Below are positions 27,959-37,078 of a stretch of DNA of 64,000 bases, in pieces. Made by a program: the position numbers and the translations under genes. Source of the stretch: Rufibacter latericius. Lineage in GTDB: Bacteria; Bacteroidota; Bacteroidia; Cytophagales; Hymenobacteraceae. How positions within the stretch are numbered: the first letter of the stretch is position 1; every line of letters starts with the position of its first letter. The stretch covers positions 322,863 to 386,862 of the forward strand of contig NZ_RJJD01000023.1 of assembly GCF_003721515.1 (NCBI RefSeq), written 5' to 3'. The notes under the pieces are model-generated. The model saw only the letters and a program-made list of their open reading frames with translations, searched no databases and was not told the DNA's origin.

Positions 27959-28006
27959 GCTCCCGTTTCTGGCCAGTTTTCTATAAAGCGGCCTTGAAAC
28001 GGGAGC
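27959..28006. terminator. Terminator after the membrane protein gene
   Basis: GCTCCCGTTTC pairs with GAAACGGGAGC, with an inner GGCC/GGCC pairing and the GTTTTC core in the loop, followed by TTGTTTTTTG. It is about 20 bases past the stop at 27,940. Confidence 0.88.
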
Positions 28007-28206
28007 TTGTTTTTTGCCTATAAAGCTTTCTTTACCCGACAGTGAATCAAAGGAAAAAGACGCTTGTGGAGAAACAAATCTATTTTAGGATGTCCTGTAT
28101 CCAGATAAAAACCCTCACCCCGAAAGGGAGGAAGAGAGCGGGATAATAAGTTGTGGAACCACCCTTCGTATAAACCGTAAGAAAAGGAAATCTTAACCTG
28201 TTGACT

Positions 28207-28488
28207 ATGAAATTTATACTGTATAAAAAATTGAATTCGGGAGTGCTTCTGCTGGTGTTTCCTTTCATGGTAGGATGCTCCATCTTGCCCGGTGGCGGCG
28301 GCTACTCCAGTGATCCTTTAGTGTCTGAGCAGGAACGAAGAGTGGAATCCCTGAAAGCCGAGGTAAAACGAGCAGAGGCCGATACCGAAGCCGCCGAGGA
28401 AAGGGAAAAAGCCGCCAAAAGCAGGTTGAAAGCCGCCCAGGATGAGTTGAAGGTTTTCAAAACAGAAGCGAAAAGAAGGGGAGCTTAA
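28207..28488 (+). CDS. Small coiled-coil lipoprotein
   Basis: A 93-residue protein starting at ATG 28,207 (MKFILYKKLNSG). The lipobox FMVGC places the lipidated cysteine near residue 25. A Gly-rich linker (LPGGGGYSSDP) is followed by a charged coiled coil rich in Glu, Lys and Ala (about 35-93, EVKRAEADTEAAEEREKAA). This resembles Lpp-like or tol-pal-like spacer lipoproteins in form only; no family is recognised. It is probably anchored in the outer membrane and may trimerise. A TTG two codons upstream is also possible but less likely. Confidence 0.75.
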   Translation: MKFILYKKLNSGVLLLVFPFMVGCSILPGGGGYSSDPLVSEQERRVESLKAEVKRAEADTEAAEEREKAAKSRLKAAQDELKVFKTEAKRRGA

Positions 28489-28584
28489 CGTGCCAGTATC
28501 AAGCCTCTAAAAGCGCTTGATGTTAATCTGGGTTGAAAGTCTTCCATTCTTAAACCTTTGAAAAAACGGAGTATTCTCCATAAT

Positions 28585-28636
28585 AAGAACCTCTTTTAGG
28601 TGCCCTTTTCAAAAAAGAGGCCCAAAAGAGGTTCTT
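28585..28636. terminator. Terminator after the small lipoprotein gene
   Basis: AAGAACCTCTTTT pairs perfectly with AAAAGAGGTTCTT; the inner part contains the local core TGCCCTTTTC/AAAAGAGGCCC. A T-rich tract follows. Confidence 0.88.
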
Positions 28637-28759
28637 TTCGTTTATTTAAATCCGCGTTTAGAATTGTCCCCTTTATAAATCTAAAACAGCGCAGAGCAAC
28701 CCACGTAAACCTTACCCAACCTGACCTAAAATCCAGGAACAGCCGTTTTAGCGTGCTTG

Positions 28760-28790
28760 TTTGTTGTCTGGTAGAAATTAGGTAATGTTA
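28760..28790 (+). promoter_or_regulatory. Candidate promoter for ndh
   Basis: TTTG at 28,760-28,763, exactly 19 bases, then TAATGTTA at 28,783-28,790. Spacing fits the Bacteroidota sigma-70 consensus (TTTG, 19, TAnnTTTG) but the -7 box matches only partly. It lies 16 bases before the start of the NDH-2 gene. Confidence 0.35.
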
Positions 28791-28806
28791 CGCTTCAGAG
28801 AGGATC

Positions 28807-30141
28807 ATGGCAAACTATGCAAGAATTGCGAGTACCGGCAAACCGAAAGTAGTCATCATTGGCGGCGGTTTTGCGGGACTGGAACTGGTGAAATCGCTTC
28901 GGCACGCTGAGGCCCAGGTTATTCTCATTGACAAGCAGAACTACCACACTTTTCAGCCGCTCCTCTACCAGGTAGCTACTGCCGCCATTGAGGCAGATTC
29001 CATCATCCATCCGTTCCGGAAAGTCTTTGACGACCACAAGAATTTCTTTTTCCGGCTAGCCGATGTTCAGTGCATAGACACTGCCCAGCAGTTCGTGGAG
29101 ACCAGCATCGGGCTCATCCGCTATGATTATCTGGTCATTGCCACGGGCGCTACCACCAATTATTTCGGGGATAAACTGATGGAGGAGAAAGCCATCGCCA
29201 TGAAGAGCGTGGAAGATGCCATTCAGCTCCGCAACACCATTCTGAGCAACTTCGAGAACTCACTGCAACTAGACGATCCTGAGCAACTGAATAGCCTCAT
29301 GGACTACGTGATTGTGGGCGGCGGACCAACCGGCGTAGAACTGGCAGGCGCGTTAAGTGAGCTCAGAAAGCACGTGTTCCCCAAAGATTACCCTGAGCTT
29401 GATTTCAAATCCATGGACATTCACCTGATCCAGAGTGGGGGCGAACTGCTGAAAGGCATGTCAAAGGAAGCGTCTCTTAAATCACAGCAGTTTCTGGAGG
29501 AAATGGGCGTGAGGGTTTGGCTGAACCGACGCGTGAAATCCTATGACGGCTACACCGTGACACTGGACAATGGCGAAACCCTGATTACCCGCACCCTCAT
29601 CTGGGCCGCCGGCGTGACCGGCAATCCCGTGAACGGACTCAACCCCGAGAGCCTTTTGAAAGGAAACCGCCTGCAGGTAGACGAATTCAACCGGGTGGCT
29701 GGCTATGAAAACGTGTTCGCCATTGGCGATATCGCGGCTATGGTTACCCCTGAGAATCCGCAGGGACATCCAATGCTGGCTCAACCGGCGCTTCAGCAAG
29801 GCGCGCTGCTGGGCAAGAACCTGATGCGGCTTTTTGCCGGACAACCGCTGCAGCCGTTTGTGTACAAAGACCAGGGCACCATGGCCACCATCGGGAAAAA
29901 CAAAGCCGTTGCTGATTTAAAACTGTTTCGGCAGGAATTCAAGTCACAGGGTTTCTTTGCCTGGCTTATCTGGATGTTCATCCACCTGATTTCCCTGGTT
30001 AGCTTCCGTGACCGCCTGGCCGTGATGATGAACTGGAGCTGGAACTACTTCACCTACAACTCAGGCAACCGGCTCATTGTGGGCAAGCAACGGGAAAACG
30101 TTCCCATCACAGAAACCATCACGCACAAAACCGTCATCTAA
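28807..30141 (+). CDS. ndh: Type II NADH dehydrogenase
   Basis: A 444-residue FAD enzyme that moves electrons from NADH to quinone without pumping protons. The FAD-binding motif GGGFAGLE is at 19-26, the first-domain strand LVIATGATTNYFG near 109-121, the NADH-binding motif VGGGPTGVELAG at about 170-181, and the second FAD contact VFAIGDIAAM near 300. The C-terminal amphipathic or hydrophobic stretch (FFAWLIWMFIHLISLVSF) is the membrane anchor typical of NDH-2. It is a single gene with no Complex I genes near. It could feed the same respiratory chain that the haem-sensor cluster may regulate; that link is only inference. Confidence 0.93.
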   Translation: MANYARIASTGKPKVVIIGGGFAGLELVKSLRHAEAQVILIDKQNYHTFQPLLYQVATAAIEADSIIHPFRKVFDDHKNFFFRLADVQCIDTAQQFVETSIGLIRYDYLVIATGATTNYFGDKLMEEKAIAMKSVEDAIQLRNTILSNFENSLQLDDPEQLNSLMDYVIVGGGPTGVELAGALSELRKHVFPKDYPELDFKSMDIHLIQSGGELLKGMSKEASLKSQQFLEEMGVRVWLNRRVKSYDGYTVTLDNGETLITRTLIWAAGVTGNPVNGLNPESLLKGNRLQVDEFNRVAGYENVFAIGDIAAMVTPENPQGHPMLAQPALQQGALLGKNLMRLFAGQPLQPFVYKDQGTMATIGKNKAVADLKLFRQEFKSQGFFAWLIWMFIHLISLVSFRDRLAVMMNWSWNYFTYNSGNRLIVGKQRENVPITETITHKTVI

Positions 30142-30596
30142 GTACCGTCTCTTTGGGCGTTCAAAGGAGTGGGAGCGAATCACGCTTTCCCTTGTTTTTG
30201 GTGCCTTTTTACCAAAGCAGGCTGAAAAGAGGCTCTGTTCTCCACTCGTATCTAGTTCATCAATCTCTAGAAGCTGATCTAACCAGGGCTTTGGTTGTTC
30301 TTTACTTTTTGGCATGTGATTTCAAAAGCTAAGCTGAACCTAGCTGATTCACTCCAAAAGCCAACCCTTCTTCTCTCTTCTACTACTTCCACCCGCTTGG
30401 GAGATGTGTGCTTTCCTTGTCATGCTGCAGGCTGCTTTGCTGTAGACTTATAGGTCACTCCCTAGCTTTAGTCATAATCTTTACTAACGGATTCCACTAT
30501 TTCTTCTAAGACACAAATATTGCCTGTTTTTATCTAGACTTATTGAAAATGAACACGTTATAAATAAATATTATTAAATATTCAAATCCTAAAATC
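30142..30596. other. Intergenic region
   Basis: 455 bases between ndh and the outer-membrane barrel gene. At 30,205-30,235 a degenerate hairpin of the local family (GGTGCCTTTTTACCAAAGCAGGC) may terminate ndh. The AT-rich end (30,530-30,590) should hold the promoter for the next gene. No gene or RNA is recognised. Confidence 0.4.
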
Positions 30597-31199
30597 ATGA
30601 AAAAACCTTTACTTAGTTTCTTGGGGGTGTTGGCAACGGTTTTCAGTGCCATGGCGCAGACCATTACCCCGCCACAAAGCACCGCACCCGTAGCTTCTAC
30701 GGCCGTCAGAGATGGGAACTGGATGATTGGGGCCGGAATTGGTTCTATTGGGCACAACTTCAAATCGGAGACCTTTACCCTGGAGATTGAACCCCGGGCC
30801 GGTTACTTTATTAGTGACAACGCTGCTATTGGAGCCCAGGTGCAACTTGGGTTAGAGGCTTATGATGGAGGTGAATTGTTTAACTACGGAATAACACCCT
30901 TTGTGCGGTACTACTTTCCCGAAGGCGCCGCGCCCACGCACCGCTGGTTTGGCGAGGCCCTGGTAGGTTTTGCCGGTAGCAACCAGGAAGATTCTGAAGG
31001 CGACAGATTTTTCTCAACGGTATACGGGGTGAGGGCCGGATATGCCCACTTCGTTGCCACGAACGTGTCTTTAGAAGGAACTCTGAACCTGGTCAGGAGC
31101 CATGCCAATATTGATGTGGGGTCTGGTACCTCGGGTTCTACGGGGCTGTCCTTGGGGTTGGCGTTCCAGATCTATCTGCCCTCCAGAGGAACTCAATGA
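30597..31199 (+). CDS. Outer-membrane beta-barrel protein
   Basis: A 200-residue secreted protein. The signal peptide ends near FSAMAQ (about residue 21). After a Pro/Thr/Ala linker the rest alternates polar and aromatic or small residues in the manner of eight-stranded barrels (WMIGAGIGSIGHNFKS, LEIEPRAGYFISDNAAIGAQ, ITPFVRYYFPE, RWFGEALVGFAGS), and ends with an aliphatic-aromatic strand LSLGLAFQIYL. It belongs to the general OMP beta-brl/PorT-like group with no known specific role. It is followed by a very strong terminator. Confidence 0.85.
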   Translation: MKKPLLSFLGVLATVFSAMAQTITPPQSTAPVASTAVRDGNWMIGAGIGSIGHNFKSETFTLEIEPRAGYFISDNAAIGAQVQLGLEAYDGGELFNYGITPFVRYYFPEGAAPTHRWFGEALVGFAGSNQEDSEGDRFFSTVYGVRAGYAHFVATNVSLEGTLNLVRSHANIDVGSGTSGSTGLSLGLAFQIYLPSRGTQ

Positions 31200-31320
31200 A
31201 CAGGAGAGACCCATCCCAGACTTCCGCAGTCCTTCTTCTTTTCCGGCCGAGTTTTGGTTAGTGCCTGAAGCTGGGTTGCCTTAGATGTTGTGGCCGGAGG
31301 GAGGTACTGGAGTTAAAAAA

Positions 31321-31382
31321 AAAGAACCCCCTCGCTTTGGGCCTGTTTTCTGATAAACAGGCCCAAAGCGAGGGGGTTCTTT
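31321..31382. terminator. Bidirectional terminator with the family core
   Basis: A perfect 28-base stem (AAAGAACCCCCTCGCTTTGG... and complement) with a 6-base loop, flanked by A and T runs. It serves the convergent barrel and ankyrin genes. The loop-proximal part GGCCTGTTT...AAACAGGCC is the recurring motif of this window. Confidence 0.93.
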
Positions 31383-31436
31383 GGTGAGGTGAGTAGAAGG
31401 AATTCAGGGCCTCCCGCTCAGAGTGTCCATGGAGTA

Positions 31437-31928
31437 TTAGCTGGCGTAATGCAGGACTTTCAGGGCTTCTTCGTTACCGATTTTCTCGGCCATTTCAAAA
31501 GCAGTTAATCCGCGGCTGTCTCTGATGGATTGGTCTGCGCCGTGTTCTGCCACTAACCTAACCAGTTCATGCCGACCAAACATGGTAGCAAACATGAGGG
31601 CGGTTCCGCCGCTGTAGTTCTGGATGTTTAAATCGGCTCCGCGGGAGATAAGCAGTTCGGCAATATCGGCGTAGCCTTTAAAACAAAGACCCATCAGGGC
31701 CGTGTTTCCGCTCATGTCCTGGATGTTTACATCTGCCCCAGCATCTAACAACGCCTTGGTGGCCTCATAGTGTCCCTCATACGATGCCAGAATCAATGGG
31801 GTGAATCCCCGGCCGTTCTGGGTGTTGACGTCTGCGCCCTCTGCTATCAGCTCCTGGATGGTGACCACATCGCCTTTGCGGGCGGCGTCAAACAGGATAT
31901 CCTCAATTCTGGTAGATGTAAAGTTCAT
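31437..31928 (-). CDS. Ankyrin-repeat protein
   Basis: A 163-residue cytosolic protein of four to five ankyrin repeats. The repeats begin at about residues 8, 41, 74, 107 and 140, with the classic GRGFTPLILASYEGHYEATKAL / DAGADVN wording (GNTALMGLC, GGTALMFA, RGLTAFEMA). Such small ankyrin proteins of bacteria often sit beside catalase and buffer oxidative stress, but no catalase is present here. It should act by binding a partner protein. It is monocistronic and convergent to the barrel gene. Confidence 0.92.
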   Translation of the reverse strand: MNFTSTRIEDILFDAARKGDVVTIQELIAEGADVNTQNGRGFTPLILASYEGHYEATKALLDAGADVNIQDMSGNTALMGLCFKGYADIAELLISRGADLNIQNYSGGTALMFATMFGRHELVRLVAEHGADQSIRDSRGLTAFEMAEKIGNEEALKVLHYAS

Positions 31929-32205
31929 GGTAAAGCTTATTTAAAAGTACACTCACGTTTTTCTCTACGTAAAATATTGTGGGTTGACTATGTTTGAACC
32001 GCTACTTAGATGTTTCGGTCTGGTTTCTAGGGAGAAAAAATTACCGAATCCATCCAGAAGCCCTGAAAAGGGAGTTTATTCGGCCGAATGGACGACGTTT
32101 CCCAGGCGATGCATTAGGTAGATGTCTTTTCTGTTTTAGATCTTATTTCGCCAAAAGGAGCAGAAAACAACTTCTTCCACTTGGTTCTGCCGAAGGAATA
32201 AAAAA

Positions 32206-32832
32206 TCAGCGCTTCTGGAACAGGAGGGTCAGGATTCTGGGTGGGGAGGTGGTGTTGCCGTCATCGAAAAACTCGTTTAAGTCTACCAGGTTTAAGCCGT
32301 GTCGTTTTGCCGTTTGGGTGAATTCAGAAACCGGGTGAACAAAGCATTCCACCTCCTGGCGACCAGCCTCCGTATCAAAACGGGCTTTGGTTCCGGTGTA
32401 TTGTTTGAACGGGTGCAGTTCACCTAAATAGACATGGCCGCCGGGCAGCAGGCTTTGGGAGGCTTGCTCAAAAATGTGGTCTAACTGCTGGATGTGCTCC
32501 AACACCAAGCTAAACGTAACCAAGTCATACAGGCCGTTCCCGAAGGTCCAATCTTTGGTGATATCGGCTTGGGTGAACTGCACGTGGGGAGCCGTGATTT
32601 TCTCCTTCGCCTTGGCCAGCATTTCCTCCGAAAGGTCTACCGCTGTTACTTCCTGGGCTTTCTGGGCCAGAAACGAGGTGTTTTTGCCCGTGCCGCAGCC
32701 AATCTCCAAACAACGCCCGAAAGAGAGTGAAGCCAGTACTGTACGGAGTGCCTGCGCCTCCAGATCGCGAGTTCTGTTTTGATTGGTGTCGTACTGCTGG
32801 GCCCAGGTGTTGTAGGCTTGTTGTGTGTTCAT
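32206..32832 (-). CDS. Class I SAM-dependent methyltransferase
   Basis: A 208-residue soluble enzyme. Motif I is LEIGCGTGKNTSFL (about 41-54), the acidic residue after beta-2 is in EVTAVDLSEEML, motif III region QADITKDW, and FSLVLEHI follows beta-4. It is closest in wording to the small-molecule Methyltransf_11/25 group. Its start lies three bases after the stop of the acetyltransferase gene, so the two are co-transcribed. The substrate is unknown; pairing with a GNAT enzyme suggests modification of a small molecule or peptide. Confidence 0.9.
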   Translation of the reverse strand: MNTQQAYNTWAQQYDTNQNRTRDLEAQALRTVLASLSFGRCLEIGCGTGKNTSFLAQKAQEVTAVDLSEEMLAKAKEKITAPHVQFTQADITKDWTFGNGLYDLVTFSLVLEHIQQLDHIFEQASQSLLPGGHVYLGELHPFKQYTGTKARFDTEAGRQEVECFVHPVSEFTQTAKRHGLNLVDLNEFFDDGNTTSPPRILTLLFQKR

Positions 32833-32835
32833 GCT

Positions 32836-33405
32836 TCAGGTGGAGTACGGTGGGTTATGGTTAATGGGGAGTGATTCAAAAGATTCCCGCGTCAGTTCCC
32901 AGAGTTTTACGAGCTGCTCAAAGTTGATCCAGCCCGGGGTGGTGATGTACTCGGCCACTTGCGTGAACCCCACTTTCGCCAGGGTTTTGTGCGGGGCGGG
33001 GTTTAAGGCATAAGGCTCACAATACAGTTTCTTCAGTTCAAGGTTGCGGAAGAAATAGGGGAGGGTTTGGCGCACGAAAGCGGTTCCAAGACCGTGCGTG
33101 CGGTGGTCGGGTTTCCAGAGGTGCAGGTGCATGTACGCTTCTTGCCCGAAGGTAATTTTATTTGCGTTGGAATGGCCCACGGCTTGACCTTCCAGTTGCC
33201 AGATGAGGCAGTAAGATTGTTTCTGAGCCAGTGGCGTTTTGATCTGCTGCCGGAGCATTTCTTCCCAGGCGTCGCGCTCTGGTAGTTTGGAGAGATCAAC
33301 GCCCATGCCCTCCAGAAAGGCGTCATCCGCCTTCAGCCAGTAATCTGCCAAAGCAGGAATGTCCTGTTCGGCCAGTTCTCTCACCGATAAACTCTCTCTG
33401 TCCAT
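32836..33405 (-). CDS. GNAT-family N-acetyltransferase
   Basis: A 189-residue protein with an N-terminal VRELAEQDIPALADYW (strand 1 and helix 1), the VGHSNANKI strand, HLHLWKPDHRTHGLGTAFVRQTL as the acetyl-CoA-binding motif A (R-x-x-G-x-G/A form: RTHGLG), and a late strand KKLYCEPYALNPAPHKTLAKVGF typical of RimJ/RimL-like GNATs. It is the first gene of a two-gene unit with the methyltransferase. Target unknown. Confidence 0.88.
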   Translation of the reverse strand: MDRESLSVRELAEQDIPALADYWLKADDAFLEGMGVDLSKLPERDAWEEMLRQQIKTPLAQKQSYCLIWQLEGQAVGHSNANKITFGQEAYMHLHLWKPDHRTHGLGTAFVRQTLPYFFRNLELKKLYCEPYALNPAPHKTLAKVGFTQVAEYITTPGWINFEQLVKLWELTRESFESLPINHNPPYST

Positions 33406-33550
33406 AGAAGTGCCTGACTATAAAACTGAGGGTTAAGTTTAATATGATTTCCATCCATCCGTTGGAAAACCAAAACCCCTAGCCGAAGAGCTTGGGGTAA
33501 GAGTATTTCCTACGGCTGCTCGGCCAGGGGCAAAGTACTTAGATTTTAAA

Positions 33551-33661
33551 TCAATCCCGTTTAGAATCCCTTTTCTGCTGTTTCTCAGCTCTTTTCTCTT
33601 TCAGGGTTTTAGTTGGTTCCTTCTTGGATTTCTCTTTGGTGGGTGTTTTTCCTTTGGCCAT
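33551..33661 (-). CDS. Very short, highly basic protein (36 residues)
   Basis: On the minus strand an ATG at 33,661 opens a 36-codon frame ending in TGA at 33,551: MAKGKTPTKEKSKKEP, then TKTLKEKRAEKQQKRD and SKRD. About 40% of residues are Lys or Arg, with no hydrophobic core. The frame has a good A-rich leader (TTTAAACTGTTACTACC before ATG on that strand). It may bind RNA or DNA or the ribosome, by analogy with other tiny basic proteins, but I do not recognise the family. Stable codon use and a clear start make chance unlikely. Confidence 0.6.
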   Translation of the reverse strand: MAKGKTPTKEKSKKEPTKTLKEKRAEKQQKRDSKRD

Positions 33662-33993
33662 GGTAGTAACAGTTTAAATGAGAAGCGCTTGATTAAAGAT
33701 AGAGAATTATACAGATAAACCATATACCCGATTCAAGGATCTATGTTCAAAAAAAGCCCTGGAATCTTTAAGAGCATCCCTTTGGGCTTTTTCCTAAAAG
33801 CCGATATAAACCCGATGTTTCTTGCCCAGGAGGATGATTTCCCAATTACTAAACCCGAAGTGTAGCTGATTTCATTTTGTAGAAACTGCCTCAGAAAGCC
33901 TACTAAAAAAATAGGCCATTTAACCGCTGTTTTTTTTAAAACTGCGGTTAAACGGCCTATTTTTTGCCTCGTTCCAAAGTTGCCTGACGTGGG
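33662..33993. other. Intergenic region with terminator
   Basis: 332 bases upstream of the short basic gene. It holds a weak family-type hairpin near 33,783-33,805 (GGGCTTTTTCCTAAAAGCC) and the terminator at 33,906-33,965. No gene seen. Confidence 0.4.
33906..33965. terminator. Terminator after the 83-residue gene
   Basis: AAAAAATAGGCCATTTAACCGC pairs with its near-complement ending GGCCTATTTTTT with one mismatch. The loop is 16 bases. It is 28 bases past the stop of the minus-strand gene at 33,994. Confidence 0.9.
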
Positions 33994-34245
33994 TTAGCTC
34001 AGCAGAATCACTTTGTTGTTGCGGTAAATGTCTATGCCTACCCGGGTCAGGTGCTTGATGCTGATTCTTACCTCGTAAACTACCAGCTCGCCGTTTTCTT
34101 CCCGTTCAAACCGATGGTTTTCGCCCAGCAGCGATTTCTTTTCCGAGACAATTTCGCCGTTGTATTTAATGGTCTCCAGACCGGTAAAGGAGTTGTCTAC
34201 TTCTATTTTGACTGAATCAGAGAGGTTAAGGGTTAAGACGTTCAT
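33994..34245 (-). CDS. Conserved-looking hypothetical protein
   Basis: An 83-residue all-beta-looking protein (MNVLTLNLSDSVKIEVDNSF, VVYEVRISIKHL, VGIDIYRNNKVILLS). It has no signal, membrane segment or metal motif. Strong terminators on both sides and a clear ATG show it is expressed alone. It is of the kind found in many Hymenobacteraceae genomes next to stress genes, but I cannot name a family. Confidence 0.65.
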   Translation of the reverse strand: MNVLTLNLSDSVKIEVDNSFTGLETIKYNGEIVSEKKSLLGENHRFEREENGELVVYEVRISIKHLTRVGIDIYRNNKVILLS

Positions 34246-34309
34246 AACAACAAAGGTTTAGGTTAGTGGCTGTTAAAAAGAGCGGTTCCTATAATGCCGG
34301 AAACAAAGA

Positions 34310-34336
34310 CGCCCTCAGGGAATTAGTCTGAGGGCG
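34310..34336. terminator. Short hairpin terminator
   Basis: CGCCCTCAG pairs perfectly with CTGAGGGCG around a 9-base loop, downstream of the minus-strand gene at 34,459 and just upstream of the next gene. Confidence 0.7.
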
Positions 34337-34458
34337 ACTTGATTTATTACAGGCAAAAAATTCTTTTCGAAGTTGGCTACTGATTTTACTTTGATTTCAG
34401 CCTGTTTTCCTGAAAAGAAGGAAAAAACCGGGTTTCTGTTTAAAGAAGCAGCAACTGC

Positions 34459-34791
34459 TTAGTCGTACTCTTCGGTCTCCACCGGTACAGCTCCCGCCGA
34501 GGTGCCGTTCAACAGAAAGGTGATCACCGATTTACCGAACCAAAGGCCATCCTGCACTCCGCCTTCCTCAATTTCTGATTTGGCCATCTCCAGCATTTTG
34601 CTGAGGAAGGTAATCCGCTGATGTTCCTGGGTTGCCTCCGTCGCTTGTTCCTTAAGGTGCTCAATGACCTCTTCCGTTTCCAGGAAGGAAGCCAGGATGG
34701 TGGGAATGCTCTGAGGATTTTCGGTGGTATAGGTTTCCAGTTCTTCTAAAATGGTTTGCAATTGCTGAATGGTCTCTTCCCGTAGTTCCAT
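34459..34791 (-). CDS. Helical hypothetical protein
   Basis: A 110-residue acidic, mostly helical protein starting at ATG 34,791 (MELREETIQQLQTILEELE). A longer start 63 bases upstream would add a hydrophobic stretch (GLLPFYTYIVLLKGIYI) out of character with the rest. Residues 20-80 are Glu/Gln/Thr-rich helices; the end (GLWFGKSVITFLLNGTSAGAVP) is more hydrophobic. No family recognised. Confidence 0.6.
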   Translation of the reverse strand: MELREETIQQLQTILEELETYTTENPQSIPTILASFLETEEVIEHLKEQATEATQEHQRITFLSKMLEMAKSEIEEGGVQDGLWFGKSVITFLLNGTSAGAVPVETEEYD

Positions 34792-35560
34792 AATATAAAT
34801 TCCTTTTAACAAGACGATGTAAGTATAGAAGGGTAAAAGCCCCTTCATCTTCAATATTTTACGTAAAATAATAAATCCCGATGCTACTCTGCTTTACATT
34901 CCTTCTCTGTAGGATGCAAAATGTTTATAGTTTCTCTGAACAGAATTCCTTCTTTGGTACTAAATAATTGGTTTTTCAATGAGCCCTTAAATCAGTGCTT
35001 CCTGCGGAATCTATCCATTAAGGTAACAATATATTGAAAAGTACAATATATTCGTCATTTTCTAGCAAAACAAAAGAATCCCTCTGCATAAATCTTGCAA
35101 ATGCCATTACCTAGTTAGAACTACTTGGCGGAGAGAACTAGGCCCAACTGAGTTTAGGTGTGCAGGAAGTAAAGGCACTTGTTAACGTCCTTGCAAAATT
35201 AGCGAAGGTGGTGTTAAGAAGAGGCAACAGGCTGTTTTAAATTATCTTGTTCATTCATTTAGGCTGATGAACAGGAAGTTATTGCGGGTAATTAGGTATG
35301 GGAACTTCCCATATTCAAATTGAACTCAATTATCTCCTTTATATCTGGTGGGTTAACTAAAATATTCCTATTGCCTTTTAAGAGCCGAAAGATGAAAAAC
35401 GGATCAAAGAAGCGAACCTAGTTTTATTAGGTTTAGGATCCTGGAAAGGCAAGCGTTGAAAACCTGAGGCTATTCATTCACTGGAGAATGCCAGGTTTCC
35501 CAAGTGCCAAGACCAGAACCTTCTGCTAGTTCTAAGCGAGGAAAAGGAGGTGCCCATTGG
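34792..35560. other. AT-rich intergenic region without a gene
   Basis: 769 bases. A direct repeat ACAATATATT occurs twice around 35,025-35,052. I see no hairpin of terminator quality, tRNA, or credible coding frame. The region may contain the promoter for the 110-residue gene at its left end. Confidence 0.4.
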
Positions 35561-36421
35561 TTAATCTCCCGTGACTAATCGCATAATGGCGGGTCCCCAA
35601 TAGAATAAGGTGAAATAGTAGGTGCCAATCACAAGGAAAACCGTGGCGAACAGCAGTAGGAATGCAGCGGAAAACCGGAGCGCCACCGAGGCTCGGAACT
35701 CACGATCCCTGATAAAGGCCTGGGCAACCGCCAGGTTGGGCAGGTAAAAGAAAAAGGCCATCACCTGATCAAAGGGACCATTAAACTGTTTGTTGTGGCC
35801 CATGGCATCGGTGAGCAGGTACCAGAAACCGTAATCCATGCGGTACAGCCAGGAACCAATGGCCAGGGCGAACAGCCGAAGCGCCCAGGCCCGATGCTGC
35901 TCCAGCCGGCGAGCCACTGCGTGTCGGAAAGTTTGCACCGCTGCCAGAAGCATCAGGAGCCCGTATCCGGCAAACCCGATGTCCATTACCAATCCACCAA
36001 TGGTTCCTTTCAGCAAGATGAAAACTAATCCGCCCACCGCTGCCAGAATGGAGGAGACAATATAAAGCCGTCCTACCCAGCGGTGCAGAGCAGGGTACCG
36101 GATTCGTATTTTGCCAATCAGTTGCAGGCTTCCCAGCACCAGAATGATACCGCCCGCGGCAAAGTGCAGGCCAATGCCCGAGGTAGCGGCCAAAGAACCT
36201 TTTTCATACAGGCCCGGCAATACATTGTTCCACCGTTCCAGATTGCCCTCGTACAGTGCCGCGGCGTAGAAGGCAAGAATGTACAGCCCAAACAAAGCCG
36301 CGCTCCCCCAAACCGAAGCCACCAATACCACCCCCGACCACTTCAGGGTTAACTGACTAATTTTGGTTATCCTTTGAGTGGGTATCTGGGCCTTAGTTGG
36401 CTGTCTTAACACCTTGCTCAT
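35561..36421 (-). CDS. DUF2306 multi-pass membrane protein
   Basis: A 286-residue inner-membrane protein with about seven transmembrane segments. The family signature is clear: GLHFAAGGIILVLGSLQL, then RYPALHRWVGRLYIVSS, with GLVMDIGFAGYGLLMLLAA and HRAWALRLFALAIGSWLYR. The paired histidines in those helices resemble haem-ligand or cytochrome-b561-like arrangements, but function is unknown. It is monocistronic. The N-terminal 30 residues are basic and cytosolic. Confidence 0.85.
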   Translation of the reverse strand: MSKVLRQPTKAQIPTQRITKISQLTLKWSGVVLVASVWGSAALFGLYILAFYAAALYEGNLERWNNVLPGLYEKGSLAATSGIGLHFAAGGIILVLGSLQLIGKIRIRYPALHRWVGRLYIVSSILAAVGGLVFILLKGTIGGLVMDIGFAGYGLLMLLAAVQTFRHAVARRLEQHRAWALRLFALAIGSWLYRMDYGFWYLLTDAMGHNKQFNGPFDQVMAFFFYLPNLAVAQAFIRDREFRASVALRFSAAFLLLFATVFLVIGTYYFTLFYWGPAIMRLVTGD

Positions 36422-37078
36422 TCTTGAATCTTTTTAAGTTGATGGCTTTAGAATCGATCTTCTGAAATAAAGCAACCATGGCTTTAGGGCTATTTTCCTT
36501 AAAACAAGCTTAAACCTGTTGAGCAGAGTGATTTATTTCAGAAAGGGAATCACTGAAGCTATAGAAGGGGTGTGCTAAAGTGATTAGTGGAGGAGCGGAG
36601 AGTTTAAAGTTTTAAATCGTGGATAACTGTTGATTGCTAACATTGTTATCAACATTAACAATTTATAATATACTTCGGCTATGTAGTTTAGTAAACAATG
36701 ATAAACAAGAAGCGACTTCTCTATAATGAAGGTTTGCGCTGCAAGACCAATATTTCTTTATGGAAGATACTAGATTTTAAGAAAAGTTAGGGTTCGGTTT
36801 CCAACCTTATTTTCGAAAAACAGGCTGAAAACACTAGAACTTGCCTGGAGGCTCTTCTTCTGATAAGCAAATTTTAATTTAGCGAAGGCAGAGCGGAACG
36901 ACGAACAGATTAGAAGCAAATCTAACCGAAAACGGGTTGGAAGCCTGAAGTCTTTCATGGTATTGAATGGGCCGACACAAGAGCTTTATTTTAACAATCA
37001 TTTCTGGAATAAAAGGGTGATTTTCTGTAACTTACCTGTAAAGAGTAGAAAGGGTTTAAGCTGTTAGATGGGGTGGAT
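36422..37078. other. Intergenic region
   Basis: 657 bases between divergent genes. Two degenerate copies of the local hairpin core lie near 36,488 (GGGCTATTTTCCTTAAAAC) and 36,810 (TTTTCGAAAAACAGGCTG). No gene or RNA could be supported. Promoters for the DUF2306 and TPR genes should be at the two ends. Confidence 0.4.
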
